Below, in pieces: positions 25,889 to 35,198 of a stretch of DNA of 64,000 nucleotides. The stretch spans positions 42,933 to 106,932 of the forward strand of contig JAPLFJ010000051.1 in the NCBI GenBank assembly GCA_026390735.1, written 5' to 3'. The notes under the pieces are model-generated. The model was not told where the DNA came from and did not search any database. It was given only the letters and a program-made list of their open reading frames with translations. The translations under genes were made by a program, and so were the position numbers. Within the stretch, counting starts at the first letter, position 1. Every line of letters starts with the position of its first letter. Origin of the DNA: Ignavibacteriota bacterium. Its GTDB lineage: Bacteria > Bacteroidota > Ignavibacteria > Tepidaquicellales > Tepidaquicellaceae.

Positions 25889-28375
25889 ATGTTAAAAAAA
25901 TCTACGGCGCTCACAATTTTAATAATGATATTTGTATCGTTTAATTTAAACGGACAGGATTCAAACACATCACTTAAAGGTTTAGTGATAGATGGAACGG
26001 ATAATAAAGTACTTGAAAATGCGATTGTGCGAATAGTTTCAGCAAAAGACTCAACTAAGAAATTTGGAATGGTAACCGATTCGAAGGGAGAGTTTGAGTT
26101 TAAAGATTTAGCTTTTTCAAAATACAGAATAACGATAAGTTTTATTGGTTATTTGGATTACAGCAATGAAGTTAAGGTAAACCAAAGCACACCACAAGTA
26201 GATTTGGGAAAGATTGTGCTTAAAGGATCACAGGATTCAACTTCAACAATAGAAGTGAATGCAGAGAGGTATTATTATGAGAATAAAGATAATATGAAAG
26301 TTTACAATGTTGAGAAAAACATTGTTTCGGAGAGCGGGACAGCAAGCGATGTTTTGAAAAGTATTCCCTCGATTACGGTTGACAGTGAAGGAAGAATAAG
26401 CATTAGAGGAAATTCGAATGTAGTATTTCTTATAAATGGAAATCAATCCGGAATTATTGGTTCAGACCCATCGACTGCGCTTGACCTGATACCTTCTAAT
26501 ATGATAGAATCTATAGAGATAATAAATAATCCTTCGGCAAAATATGAATCGGAAGGCATAACAGGTGTTGTGAATATTGTTATGAAGAAGAATTCAGAGG
26601 CGGGTAAGCCGAAAGAAAACTTTAGTATTTCGCTAAATGCCGGAACTGAGGATAAATATAATGTATCGGCAACAGCAAACATTAAGAGAAAGACATACTC
26701 CTTGCTCGGTTCTTATAATTTCCGATTGTTTAATATGTCAGTGAATGGGAACACAGAGACACAGAATTTTTTAAATGATTCTTTATATTTTCAAAATCAA
26801 ATTAACAAGGTTGCGAATAGATTATACAGCCATACAGGTAATCTTGTATTGGGATATTTCCCGGACAAAGAAAACGAATTTGGAATATCCGCAACATATA
26901 ATAACAGACAAAGAACGAGAAACGAGAACACTACATACAGGAATTATGACATCACAAACAATCCTGTTTACTTTTATGATAGAAAAAACATTTTTGATAT
27001 AGAAGGGAACGCTATTGATTTATCTGCTTTTTATAAAAAGACTTCTGCAAAAGAACATTTCATAAATATATCTTCTCTTTACAGTTATTCGAAAGATAAT
27101 CTGGATTTAGGGATAACACAAACTTATCTTAATACCGATAATACACCGAAGGATTCGCTGCCATATTTAGAGAATGATGTAACCGAAAGCAAATTGCATA
27201 TATACAGTTTGCAAGGTGATTATTCACATCCAATAAATGATAAAAGTAAACTTGAGACTGGCATAAAAGGAATGTACAGAGAGAATGATGCATATTTCAG
27301 GGCAAGTTATTTTAACAGTGGTAATAATAATTGGGAAGATATAAATACAATGAACAATGATTTCATTTACAAAGAATATATTAGCGCAATTTATGGGAAT
27401 TATTCGAACAAGTATAAGCAACTAACATTTCAGGCAGGGATAAGACTTGAGCAGACAAATACAAAGGCGAACCAAATAAATATGAATTACATCAAAGACA
27501 GAAGTTATCTGGATATTTTTCCGAATGTATATTTAAAACAATTGATAAACAGTAAATCAGAGGTTGGATTTAATTACTCGAGGCGAATTAACAGACCGGG
27601 AACATCTATGTTAAATCCATTTGTAAACAATGCTGATCCTCAGGTATTAAGATACGGGAATCCGGATTTGCAGCCAGAGTACATTAATTCTTTTGAACTT
27701 GGATATACATATTATTTTCCAGGAGTTTCAGCCACGTCATCTTTTTTCTACAGAGATATAAATGATGTGATGACAAGATATATTTATACTGACAGTAATG
27801 GTGCATCAAATTTCACTTATCGCAACCTTGCAAATTCAAAAACATATGGATTAGAAATACTTTTAAACGGAAGTATTTTTAAATGGTGGAGTTTTAATTC
27901 AAACATAACATATCTTAAAGCATCGTTTTCAGGAAACGAAGGGAATAGCAATAATTATGACAGTTGGGTCGGAAAAATTAATAGCAGTATTACACTGCCG
28001 GAAAATATTGAGTTTCAATTACTGTTTAATTATCAAGGAAAAACTTCTGCGGCAATGGGTGTTGGTGACCAAACATTTTTTTCCGGGGGCACGAGGGTGT
28101 CGCTGGCGCAGGGTTATAACGAGCCTGATTATTATCTGGACATCGCAATTAAGAAAGATTTTTTTAATAAGAAGTTATCGCTTGTGTTTAAGGTGATTGA
28201 TGTACTTAATACATCAAAATATAAATCTGTGATATCGGATAATTCATTTTATACGGAATATTACCGCAAACGAAATTCACGCGTTGCATTCCTGACTTTA
28301 GCTTACAGGTTTGGAAGTGATGGGAAATCACAAAACGGGAAGAAGAAATTATTAGAGGAGCATAATGAGGAGTAG
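25889..28375 (+). CDS. TonB-dependent receptor-like outer-membrane protein
   Basis: An 828-residue protein. After a signal peptide comes a carboxypeptidase-regulatory-like domain (LKGLVIDGTDNKVLENAIVR, about residues 28-115). A plug domain follows (VLKSIPSITVDSEGRISIRG; IESIEIINNPSAKYESEGIT), then a large C-terminal barrel of the OMP_b-brl_3 type ending in YRFGS. Members are TonB-linked or related outer-membrane barrels. The substrate is unknown. It is probably transcribed from the sigma-54 promoter at 25842-25857 and so induced under specific conditions. Confidence 0.85.
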   Translation: MLKKSTALTILIMIFVSFNLNGQDSNTSLKGLVIDGTDNKVLENAIVRIVSAKDSTKKFGMVTDSKGEFEFKDLAFSKYRITISFIGYLDYSNEVKVNQSTPQVDLGKIVLKGSQDSTSTIEVNAERYYYENKDNMKVYNVEKNIVSESGTASDVLKSIPSITVDSEGRISIRGNSNVVFLINGNQSGIIGSDPSTALDLIPSNMIESIEIINNPSAKYESEGITGVVNIVMKKNSEAGKPKENFSISLNAGTEDKYNVSATANIKRKTYSLLGSYNFRLFNMSVNGNTETQNFLNDSLYFQNQINKVANRLYSHTGNLVLGYFPDKENEFGISATYNNRQRTRNENTTYRNYDITNNPVYFYDRKNIFDIEGNAIDLSAFYKKTSAKEHFINISSLYSYSKDNLDLGITQTYLNTDNTPKDSLPYLENDVTESKLHIYSLQGDYSHPINDKSKLETGIKGMYRENDAYFRASYFNSGNNNWEDINTMNNDFIYKEYISAIYGNYSNKYKQLTFQAGIRLEQTNTKANQINMNYIKDRSYLDIFPNVYLKQLINSKSEVGFNYSRRINRPGTSMLNPFVNNADPQVLRYGNPDLQPEYINSFELGYTYYFPGVSATSSFFYRDINDVMTRYIYTDSNGASNFTYRNLANSKTYGLEILLNGSIFKWWSFNSNITYLKASFSGNEGNSNNYDSWVGKINSSITLPENIEFQLLFNYQGKTSAAMGVGDQTFFSGGTRVSLAQGYNEPDYYLDIAIKKDFFNKKLSLVFKVIDVLNTSKYKSVISDNSFYTEYYRKRNSRVAFLTLAYRFGSDGKSQNGKKKLLEEHNEE

Positions 28376-28497
28376 GGATTAATTTTACGGATGATATAAT
28401 AGCAGGATATATTTTAAGATAAGAAATTGACAAAAGAACAAGTAAACAAATAAGCAGATGAAATAATCCCCAATAAATCGAAAAAGTGTAGAATAAT

Positions 28498-28526
28498 AGT
28501 GCAATAATTATGAACCAAATTGCACT
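28498..28526 (+). promoter_or_regulatory. Inverted repeat upstream of a sigma-54 promoter (candidate activator site)
   Basis: AGTGCAAT and ATTGCACT, exact complements, are separated by 13 bp. The pair lies about 117-145 bp before the -24 box at 28643, a usual distance for enhancer-binding proteins. The surrounding spacer (28376-28707) otherwise holds only AT-rich sequence and the promoter. Confidence 0.4.
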
Positions 28527-28642
28527 TTTGACAGAAAAGCCAGAAATATGTGGAGTTAATACGCATTAATAGCACATTATGCCCTATTTTTCCACACGAA
28601 TAATAATAGCTTCACAAAAAACTGAAAAAACACGGTTTAAAT

Positions 28643-28658
28643 TGGCACGCAAATTGCA
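28643..28658 (+). promoter_or_regulatory. Consensus sigma-54 (RpoN) promoter
   Basis: TGGCACG-CAAA-TTGCA is a perfect match to the -24/-12 consensus with GG-N10-GC spacing. It is 49 bp upstream of the cytochrome start, leaving a leader of about 35 nt that carries the ribosome site GGAGG near 28697. Expression of the extracellular cytochrome is therefore expected to need RpoN and an activator. Confidence 0.85.
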
Positions 28659-28707
28659 TTTACTAATATAAATTATATCTTTTTTAAAAACAAACTGGAG
28701 GTTTAAA

Positions 28708-30102
28708 ATGAAAAGGTATACAATGTTAGTTTTTGGTTTAGCTTTGATTTTAATAACAGAATCATTATTTGCCCAAACCACAAGTTTCCATATGCTAAGA
28801 AAAGGTCACTCTTACTTTTATTCAGCAACAAATGGCGGTTTTGAGACGATCTCAAACATCCCGATTAATACACTTCGCTGTTTGAAATGCCATCCGGGAA
28901 AATTAGCAAACAATACACCTATTGATACGGCAACTTATCAACCCGGTTGTAATGATTGTCACAATTTTTCTGTTGGGAATGCAGTACCCGACACAATTTG
29001 CTCGAGATGTCATTCTCGACAAGTGACGGAAAAATCTTTTTATACAGATAAGCATAGGTCAGCAGGTATGACTTGTGTAACCTGCCATATAAAGGATGAA
29101 ATGCACGCAGACGCTACACCTTATTCGACACCGTTTGATACAGTGCAAGGCAAGACCTGTCAGACAGTTGGTTGCCACAATGTAATTCCTGTAACACCGG
29201 ATGATTCATTAGCGCACTCGACTCACATGTCAAAACTTGAGTGTGCGACGTGTCATGCAAGGTCTCAAATAACCTGCTACAACTGCCATTTTGAGACAGA
29301 GATCTGGCAGGGAATGAGGGGTTTTAAGAGACCTATAGCAAAGTTTAAAGATTTCATAATGCTTGGAAGAATTACAAAGACAGGAAAAGTTGGAATAGTA
29401 AATTATCAATCAATTATATATCAAGGGAATAAAACCTTTAATGCCTGGGGTCCATACTATCCACATACAATAATGCCTAAGGATTCAACAAGGTCTTGTA
29501 CCGGCTGTCATAATGCACCAACGATAACAGAATACAACAACACAACAAAAATAGTTGTGGCAAAATGGGATTCGGTATCCACACCCAAAAAGATAATTCA
29601 CACACAGGGAATGATTCCAATCCCACCCGATTATCAAACTTCGTTGCAATTCGATTTTGCAAATTATATTGGGAGAGTAGATACTGCTTATACAAATCCA
29701 GCACAATGGGCTTTTGCCAAACACGGTCTGACGGCACAGCAAATGCTTTCACAATATGTTATGCCTTTGACAGCATCACAAATGACTAAGCTTGGTTCTA
29801 CTATTGGCATAACACCTATTAGTTCGGAGGTGCCAGGAAATTTTGATTTATTCCAGAATTATCCAAATCCGTTTAACCCATATACGATTATTAAGTTCAA
29901 TGTAGCAAAGACATCGAATATTACATTAAACGTATATAACAATCTTGGAAAATTAATTACAACACTTGTTTCACAAAGATTAAATCCAGGTGTTTATCAG
30001 GTTGATTTTGACGGTAAGAGTTTACCAAGCGGAATATATTATTATTCGTTAAATGCAGACGGCAAAGTAAGTGCAACAAAGAAAATGTTGTTAATAAAAT
30101 AA
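28708..30102 (+). CDS. Secreted octaheme c-type cytochrome with T9SS sorting domain
   Basis: A signal peptide (MLVFGLALILITESLFAQ) is followed by seven CxxCH sites (CLKCH, CNDCH, CSRCH, CVTCH, CATCH, CYNCH, CTGCH) plus one CQTVGCH with a three-residue gap, giving up to eight hemes. After about residue 370 comes a type IX sorting domain (QNYPNPFNP, VYNNLGKLI, KKMLLIK). The protein should be carried across the outer membrane and could move electrons to external acceptors (inference). GGAGG precedes the start, and a perfect sigma-54 promoter lies upstream. Confidence 0.9.
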   Translation: MKRYTMLVFGLALILITESLFAQTTSFHMLRKGHSYFYSATNGGFETISNIPINTLRCLKCHPGKLANNTPIDTATYQPGCNDCHNFSVGNAVPDTICSRCHSRQVTEKSFYTDKHRSAGMTCVTCHIKDEMHADATPYSTPFDTVQGKTCQTVGCHNVIPVTPDDSLAHSTHMSKLECATCHARSQITCYNCHFETEIWQGMRGFKRPIAKFKDFIMLGRITKTGKVGIVNYQSIIYQGNKTFNAWGPYYPHTIMPKDSTRSCTGCHNAPTITEYNNTTKIVVAKWDSVSTPKKIIHTQGMIPIPPDYQTSLQFDFANYIGRVDTAYTNPAQWAFAKHGLTAQQMLSQYVMPLTASQMTKLGSTIGITPISSEVPGNFDLFQNYPNPFNPYTIIKFNVAKTSNITLNVYNNLGKLITTLVSQRLNPGVYQVDFDGKSLPSGIYYYSLNADGKVSATKKMLLIK

Positions 30103-30129
30103 TTTCTTTTCATAGTACTTTTTTATTCG

Positions 30130-30162
30130 AAACCGGCATTCATAATTTGAGTGCCGGTTTTT
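30130..30162 (+). terminator. Rho-independent terminator
   Basis: AAACCGGCA and TGCCGGTTT form a 9-bp stem followed by T residues, 28 bp after the stop of the multiheme cytochrome. It also faces the convergent Crp/Fnr-type gene. Confidence 0.85.
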
Positions 30163-30217
30163 GATTTTTAAATATATATATTGAGTTAAAGATATAACAA
30201 TTCATATAATTTTCAAA

Positions 30218-30913
30218 TCAACCCTTTTTGCTAATCTCAACGAGCTTATCTCTATTTTTAATAATTATATCTTTTTCTTTAAGAGAGATTAGTTTATCTT
30301 TTTCAAATGATTTGAGAAGTTTGATTGCGCTTTCTGTTGAAGTACCTGCAAAGTCAGCTATATCTTTTCTTGAAAGCAACGAAAATAAACTTTTGTTATC
30401 TGATTTAAAACTATCAATATAGAGAATTGTTTCTGCGAGGTTACCGTGCATTTGCTTGAATTTGATATTTTTAATCAGTTCGAACAATCCTGCATTCTGT
30501 TCGCAGTATCTTTTAATAATATTAAAACCAAACAGACCGTTGTGTTTAACTATTTTCTCAAGGGCTTCTTTTTCTATAAGAATTGCGAGTGTTTCTGTTA
30601 TTGCCGAGGTGGAATAATTAAAAGATTCTTTTGTGAAGACTGAAGAGAGACCGACAAACTCCCCAGGTTTTATAATTCTAAGGTTAAAGTTTTTAATGCC
30701 TTCATCTTCCACATACTGTTTTACAAAACCGTTTACTATAAATAGTACGAAAGAGGCAAAGGCTCCCTGTTTAGTGAGGTTTTCACCTTTTCTGAAAAGT
30801 ACCTGTGTTTTGCTATCGCTAACAAGTTTTGCTTCTTCCTGTGAAAGGTTCTGGAAACAAACTGCGTTTATATCGCAGACAAATTCTTTATCGGATTCGG
30901 TAATAGTTTTCAT
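30218..30913 (-). CDS. Crp/Fnr-family transcriptional regulator
   Basis: A 231-residue protein with a cyclic-nucleotide-binding-like jelly roll (about residues 25-140; KPGEFVGLSSVF is the effector-loop region). A C-terminal winged helix follows (SRKDIADFAGTSTESAIKLL). It lacks a full N-terminal Fnr-type cysteine set: there are Cys near 9 and 17 but no clear 4Fe-4S quartet. It is convergent with the octaheme cytochrome and divergent from the thioredoxin pair; targets are not known. Confidence 0.85.
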   Translation of the reverse strand: MKTITESDKEFVCDINAVCFQNLSQEEAKLVSDSKTQVLFRKGENLTKQGAFASFVLFIVNGFVKQYVEDEGIKNFNLRIIKPGEFVGLSSVFTKESFNYSTSAITETLAILIEKEALEKIVKHNGLFGFNIIKRYCEQNAGLFELIKNIKFKQMHGNLAETILYIDSFKSDNKSLFSLLSRKDIADFAGTSTESAIKLLKSFEKDKLISLKEKDIIIKNRDKLVEISKKG

Positions 30914-31181
30914 TATAAGTTTGATAACACTTTACACTTTGACAATAATACATTAATTACACAAAGATAACGATAAAATATTTTAACCGCAAAGTACGCA
31001 AAGGTCGCAAAGATAGGAATTAATAGTTGAGAGTTTCATTTTATACCCCAATAGACATTAATAAAAAAGCTGTGCAATATCAGTTCAAAAGGTGTGTCAT
31101 TTCAGGTTCTAAAGCTATGCATTAATGTTTAATATTTGTAATTTTGTACAATGGAATTTTAATAAATTAAACAAACAAAAA

Positions 31182-31544
31182 ATGTTAACCACAAACTTAG
31201 AACACCTGCTAAAAGCAGACGAGCATGCAAAAGCAATAAAAGAAAATGAAAACGTAATGGTATGCTGCGGACGCATGGGACCGATGTGTATTCCTGTTTA
31301 CGGAATAATGGAAGAGCTTCAGGAAGAAGGAAATTACAAGCACGTAAAGTTTTATGATATGGAATTTGACAATCCGGAATCACACGTAATACGTAATTTA
31401 CCAGAAGTGAGAAATTTTATGGGAATACCTTTTACGATATATTACAAGAACGGGAAAGTTGTTGAAGCAACATCGAGCATACAGACGAAAGACAAGATTA
31501 CAGGTATACTTGACAAAGTATTTGCAGTAACAGAAAAAGCATAA
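31182..31544 (+). CDS. Atypical thioredoxin-family protein
   Basis: The start at 31182 (MLTTNLEHL) is preferred to an upstream in-frame ATG at 31125. The protein is about 120 residues with a thioredoxin layout (FYDMEFDN, then the cis-Pro segment FMGIPFTIYYKNG). In place of WCGPC it has VCCGRMGPMC, with cysteines 28, 29 and 36. It lies 4 bp before a thioredoxin reductase gene, which makes it a likely dedicated substrate of that enzyme. Confidence 0.8.
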   Translation: MLTTNLEHLLKADEHAKAIKENENVMVCCGRMGPMCIPVYGIMEELQEEGNYKHVKFYDMEFDNPESHVIRNLPEVRNFMGIPFTIYYKNGKVVEATSSIQTKDKITGILDKVFAVTEKA

Positions 31545-31548
31545 TATA

Positions 31549-32550
31549 ATGGACAATCATTTTGATGCAATAATAATAGGTGCAGGACCTGCCGGATTAA
31601 CGGCAGGAATATACCTTTCGAGGGCAAGGCTGAGAACGCTTATACTTAATGAGAATACAATCGGCGGACAGCTTGTGCTAACACACGAGATAGCGAATTA
31701 CCCCGGAGTCGAAAGCATAAGCGGATACCAGCTTGGAAACATAATGAAGAAACAGGCGAAATCGTTTGGGTGCGAGATAAAATCCAACATTAAAATTAAA
31801 GATATGGATTTGCAATCGGATGTAAAGAGCGTAATACTTTCGGACGGAACAACATATACGGCTAACGGAATTGTGCTCTCACCAGGCGGAAGGCCTCGTA
31901 ATTTGGGTGTAAAAGGAGAGGACACATTTAAAGGAAAAGGGGTTTCGTATTGTGCAACATGTGACGGCGACTTCTTTACCGGAAAAGAGATTGTTGTAGT
32001 CGGAGGTGGAAATTCAGCACTTGAAGAAGCGGTTTCTTTAACAAAATATGCAACAAAAGTAACCATAGTACATCAGTTTGATAATTTTCAGGCATTTGAA
32101 TATGCAGTAGAAGAGGCAAAGAATAACCCGAAGATTAATTTTATAATGGAGTCCATGATTGAAGAGTTTATTGGTAATGAAAAGCTTGAGAGTGTTGATG
32201 TAATAAATCTAAAGACAGGAATGATAAATAATGTAAAGACTGACGGCGTATTTATATTCATTGGATACTTACCGAACTCGGATTTTTTAAAGGATACTAT
32301 TAAGCTAAACAATAGTGGAGAGATTTTAGTAAACGCTGAAATGGCAACGAACATAAAGGGAGTTTATGCCGCAGGCGACAGCATTGCGAAGAAATACAGA
32401 CAGGTAACAACTGCTGTGGGCGAAGGAACGATAGCTGCTTTAGCACTTTCAAATTATTTACACGAAGAGAAGACAAAGAAGAAAAGAGATGAAGATAAGA
32501 ATATGAATAGGTTGGCGGAATTGATAGATAATTCAAAAGAATATAAATAA
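31549..32550 (+). CDS. trxB: Thioredoxin reductase
   Basis: A 333-residue flavoprotein. The FAD-binding site is IIIGAGPAGLTAG (residues 8-20), the redox-active CATC is at 135-138, the NAD(P)H site is VVGGGNSALEEA, and the C-terminal FAD motif is GVYAAGDSI. The nucleotide motif GGGNSALEEA followed by VTIVHQ lacks the usual arginines (HRR), so NADPH preference is doubtful. About 20 charged residues extend the C-terminus. It forms an operon with the atypical thioredoxin. Confidence 0.9.
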   Translation: MDNHFDAIIIGAGPAGLTAGIYLSRARLRTLILNENTIGGQLVLTHEIANYPGVESISGYQLGNIMKKQAKSFGCEIKSNIKIKDMDLQSDVKSVILSDGTTYTANGIVLSPGGRPRNLGVKGEDTFKGKGVSYCATCDGDFFTGKEIVVVGGGNSALEEAVSLTKYATKVTIVHQFDNFQAFEYAVEEAKNNPKINFIMESMIEEFIGNEKLESVDVINLKTGMINNVKTDGVFIFIGYLPNSDFLKDTIKLNNSGEILVNAEMATNIKGVYAAGDSIAKKYRQVTTAVGEGTIAALALSNYLHEEKTKKKRDEDKNMNRLAELIDNSKEYK

Positions 32551-32594
32551 ACTCCATTTAACAACCTTTTAGGGCTTAAAGATACTATTCTCGA

Positions 32595-32918
32595 CTAAGA
32601 ACTGAAAGGTTTTATAATTTTTAAGAGTTGTGATAAGTTTTCGTACATAGAGGGAATTATGATTGTTTGAATATTGAGTTTATCGAGAAGTTTTTTAACG
32701 GTTATTCCATAATTACCAGACATAACAGCGGATATACCTTTTGAGTGTAAGAATTCAACAGCTTTTTTACCGGAATGTTTTAATAAATCATAGCCAGGGT
32801 TCGGTATAAACTCAATCTTGCCAGAATCATCATCAATGAAGCAGAAGAACTTAGTTTTTCCGAAACAATCTTGGATTGGTGAATTAATATTGTCTTCTTT
32901 AACGGTAATTGCTTTCAT
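32595..32918 (-). CDS. NifX/orange-protein-family protein (short type)
   Basis: A 107-residue single-domain protein of the dinitrogenase iron-molybdenum cofactor biosynthesis family. It has the CFGKTKFFCFID block near residue 18 and VMSGNYGITV. It is closest to the protein at 49026-49352 and, like it, follows a DUF134 gene. No nif genes are present. In this family the orange protein of Desulfovibrio carries a Mo-Cu-S cluster. It is the last gene of the operon running from 35172 to 32595. Confidence 0.85.
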   Translation of the reverse strand: MKAITVKEDNINSPIQDCFGKTKFFCFIDDDSGKIEFIPNPGYDLLKHSGKKAVEFLHSKGISAVMSGNYGITVKKLLDKLNIQTIIIPSMYENLSQLLKIIKPFSS

Positions 32919-32924
32919 AATATA

Positions 32925-33335
32925 TTATTCAGGGTTTGTTATGTTAATAAAATTAGTACTTTTACAAACGGGGCAAAGTTCAGTTTTTGATTTATCGACA
33001 ATGTTATAAACACATTCACAGTTTTGGCATTTATGCCAATTGTCGCTGTAATATATGTTTTCACCGGAGAGTTTCAGTGCTCTTTTTTCGACAAGCGATG
33101 CTGCCAATTTAATTCTAGCCCTTTTATAGATTCTTGTGAATGTGGGTCTGGATATTTTCATTAGCTTAGCCGCCTTAGACTGGTTTAAACCTTCATAGTC
33201 AATTAATTTAATGGTTTCATATTCCTCAGCAAGGAATAAGATACTATCCGAATCGGATTTATTATTTCCAGCAGGGAAAAAACTAATATCAGTGAAAGGT
33301 GATAATATCTTTCTTTGTTTAACAGGTCTTGCCAT
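32925..33335 (-). CDS. DUF134 regulator with C-terminal zinc ribbon
   Basis: A 136-residue protein. After MARPVKQRK comes the DUF134 helix-turn-helix (EEYETIKLIDYEGLNQSKAA, then KISRPTFTRIYKRAR), related to sigma region 4. A Cys4 ribbon follows (CQNC near residue 109 and CPVC near 127). It is very similar in layout to the proteins at 41875-42288 and 49361-49759, each paired with a NifX-family gene. It is presumably a metal- or redox-responsive DNA-binding protein (inference). Confidence 0.85.
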   Translation of the reverse strand: MARPVKQRKILSPFTDISFFPAGNNKSDSDSILFLAEEYETIKLIDYEGLNQSKAAKLMKISRPTFTRIYKRARIKLAASLVEKRALKLSGENIYYSDNWHKCQNCECVYNIVDKSKTELCPVCKSTNFINITNPE

Positions 33336-33349
33336 AATTTATTATAATC

Positions 33350-34180
33350 CTAATTAATACTTTTATTCTCATTAAGGAGTAAATCAATTTTAAGTGCTAT
33401 ATCAATAATTGCTTTTGATACTTCGCAATCAGGTTTTTCATGAACAATAGGTTCACCTTTATCGCCAAGAATTCTTGCCTGAATATCGATTGGTATTGAA
33501 CCCAGAAAATGAACATCATTTTCTTCTGCAAGTTTTCTGCCTCCACCAAAACCGAAGATGTCAATTTCTGCGGAACAATGCGGACAAATAAATCCAGACA
33601 TATTTTCGATTATACCTATATGAGGAATACTAAGTTGTTTTGCCATATTGATTGCCCTTTCTGCATCAATAACAGAAACCTGCTGAGGTGTTGTAACTAT
33701 TACAGCAAAATCGGGTTTCATTTCCTGCCCAATAGTGATTATTTCATCGCCAGTTCCGGGGGGCAGGTCGGCAATAAGATAATCGAGGACACCCCAATCA
33801 ACATCTGCTAAAAACTGATTTATCAGTTTCGAGCGTAATGGACCGTGCCAAATAAGAGGCTGGCCTTTACCGAGAATACTTGCGGCAGAAATCATCTTGA
33901 CCCCATACTTTTCAAATGGAATAATTACTTCGTCCATATAAATTAAATCACCGTAGACATTTAACATTTTAGCAACATTTGGACCAGTAACGTCTGCATC
34001 GAGAATCCCTGTGGCAGAACCTAATGATTTCAAGGCATATGCCAGATTAACGCTGATTGTGGTTTTTCCGACCCCACCTTTTCCGCTAAATACTGCAATA
34101 CGGTGTTTAATTTTAAAGATGGTTTCTTTTATTCTTCTTTCTACTTCCTGGTACGACTTTGTATTTTCTCTAGTATTCAT
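33350..34180 (-). CDS. Mrp/NBP35-family Fe-S carrier ATPase
   Basis: A 276-residue ATPase with the deviant P-loop FSGKGGVGKTT (residues 31-41), the switch DADVTGPN, and DLPPGTGDE. The C-terminal metal-binding CPHC is in MSGFICPHCSAEI. Mrp/NBP35 proteins bind and transfer Fe-S clusters; relatives act with orange-protein-type factors in sulfate reducers. It lies in a five-gene operon with two NifX-family genes, DUF134 and the arginine decarboxylase. Confidence 0.9.
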   Translation of the reverse strand: MNTRENTKSYQEVERRIKETIFKIKHRIAVFSGKGGVGKTTISVNLAYALKSLGSATGILDADVTGPNVAKMLNVYGDLIYMDEVIIPFEKYGVKMISAASILGKGQPLIWHGPLRSKLINQFLADVDWGVLDYLIADLPPGTGDEIITIGQEMKPDFAVIVTTPQQVSVIDAERAINMAKQLSIPHIGIIENMSGFICPHCSAEIDIFGFGGGRKLAEENDVHFLGSIPIDIQARILGDKGEPIVHEKPDCEVSKAIIDIALKIDLLLNENKSIN

Positions 34181-34204
34181 GTATAAATAATATTTACTTA
34201 ATTA

Positions 34205-34750
34205 TTATGGCAGCAGAATTGCGGCGGATAAAACAGTCGTCCATAATCCGTTTTTATCCCCTTTCGCCGTTTGAGTAACATTAAAAGTCTTCACAATTTT
34301 TTCGGACATTTTAAATACCTGCTCTCTTTCATTCCAATCGGTTTCAGTATTAAACTCTACATCCAGAGTAGAAGCAAGCATTTGAGCGGCTAAGTCTTCT
34401 GCATAGTCACCGCAGATTTTTTCAGTTACTCCTTGCGGATGGTATTCAGATAAATATCCATACTGTGAATTATCAGAAGGAATTGCAACACCTATTGAAG
34501 AAGCAATCAACCTGTTAGGTTCATTAGTAAAGTTTCTTGCCATTACCGAAAAAGTTATTTGCCCCTGAGATATTTCCTTTAGGCCTTCTTCCCTTGTCAA
34601 TATTTTACAGTTTGGAGGGAATATGCTGCTGACCATTACAAGGTTACATATTTCTATTCCAGCATCCCGCAAAGCAGATTCAAAAGAAGACAGGTAATCT
34701 TTATGCCTTCCAACACCTTTTGTAAAAAATATTTTAGCAGGGACGTACAA
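34205..34750 (-). CDS. Pyruvoyl-dependent arginine decarboxylase
   Basis: A 181-residue protein matching the self-cleaving PvlArgDC family. The processing site is the serine pair in [12 protein letters not shown] (Ser41-Ser42), where cleavage would turn Ser42 into the pyruvoyl group. The later [12 protein letters not shown] and GYLSEYH match the family. The product would be agmatine from arginine, for polyamine synthesis or acid resistance. Its place between a NifX-family gene (5 bp away) and Mrp is unexpected. Confidence 0.9.
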   Translation of the reverse strand: MYVPAKIFFTKGVGRHKDYLSSFESALRDAGIEICNLVMVSSIFPPNCKILTREEGLKEISQGQITFSVMARNFTNEPNRLIASSIGVAIPSDNSQYGYLSEYHPQGVTEKICGDYAEDLAAQMLASTLDVEFNTETDWNEREQVFKMSEKIVKTFNVTQTAKGDKNGLWTTVLSAAILLP

Positions 34751-34755
34751 ATTAT

Positions 34756-35172
34756 TTAGTGATTATGACCTTTACATTTTTTATCAGGATCGCTTTTTAA
34801 TTTATCCTCCAGAAATAATTTTACTGCAACTTCAGCATTTAATTCATCGGTAAAAAATACCTGGATACCATTGGCATTTAAATCATCTATTAATCCGGGA
34901 CCGCCAGAACAGCAAAAGAGATAATTGCAGTCTTTCAGACCTTCAATAATCCCTAAATGTCTTACGGTGCCCTGGTGTTCGTGATTATGGTGATGCAGGT
35001 GCTCACCGTGTTCATGTTGACGACCTTCCTTTTTATGCATCGTGAACGTGTTTACTCTTTTTTCAACATTAGTGATTTTTTTATCAGTGATGTCAAAGAC
35101 TATTAACGTATCACATTTTCCGACATGCCCTGTTATTGTAATACCGTCGTCTGAGGCTGCTGCTATTTTCAT
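34756..35172 (-). CDS. NifX/orange-protein-family protein with His-rich insert
   Basis: A 138-residue protein: [20 protein letters not shown] opens the NifX fold. A histidine-rich insert ([20 protein letters not shown]) fills about residues 46-65, then comes [20 protein letters not shown] and a basic HNH-ending tail. The histidines suggest metal sensing or storage. It is the first gene of the operon, and a long palindrome lies 27 bp upstream of its start. Confidence 0.85.
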   Translation of the reverse strand: MKIAAASDDGITITGHVGKCDTLIVFDITDKKITNVEKRVNTFTMHKKEGRQHEHGEHLHHHNHEHQGTVRHLGIIEGLKDCNYLFCCSGGPGLIDDLNANGIQVFFTDELNAEVAVKLFLEDKLKSDPDKKCKGHNH

Positions 35173-35198
35173 TTGATTTTAAATTAAGTTTTGTTATT

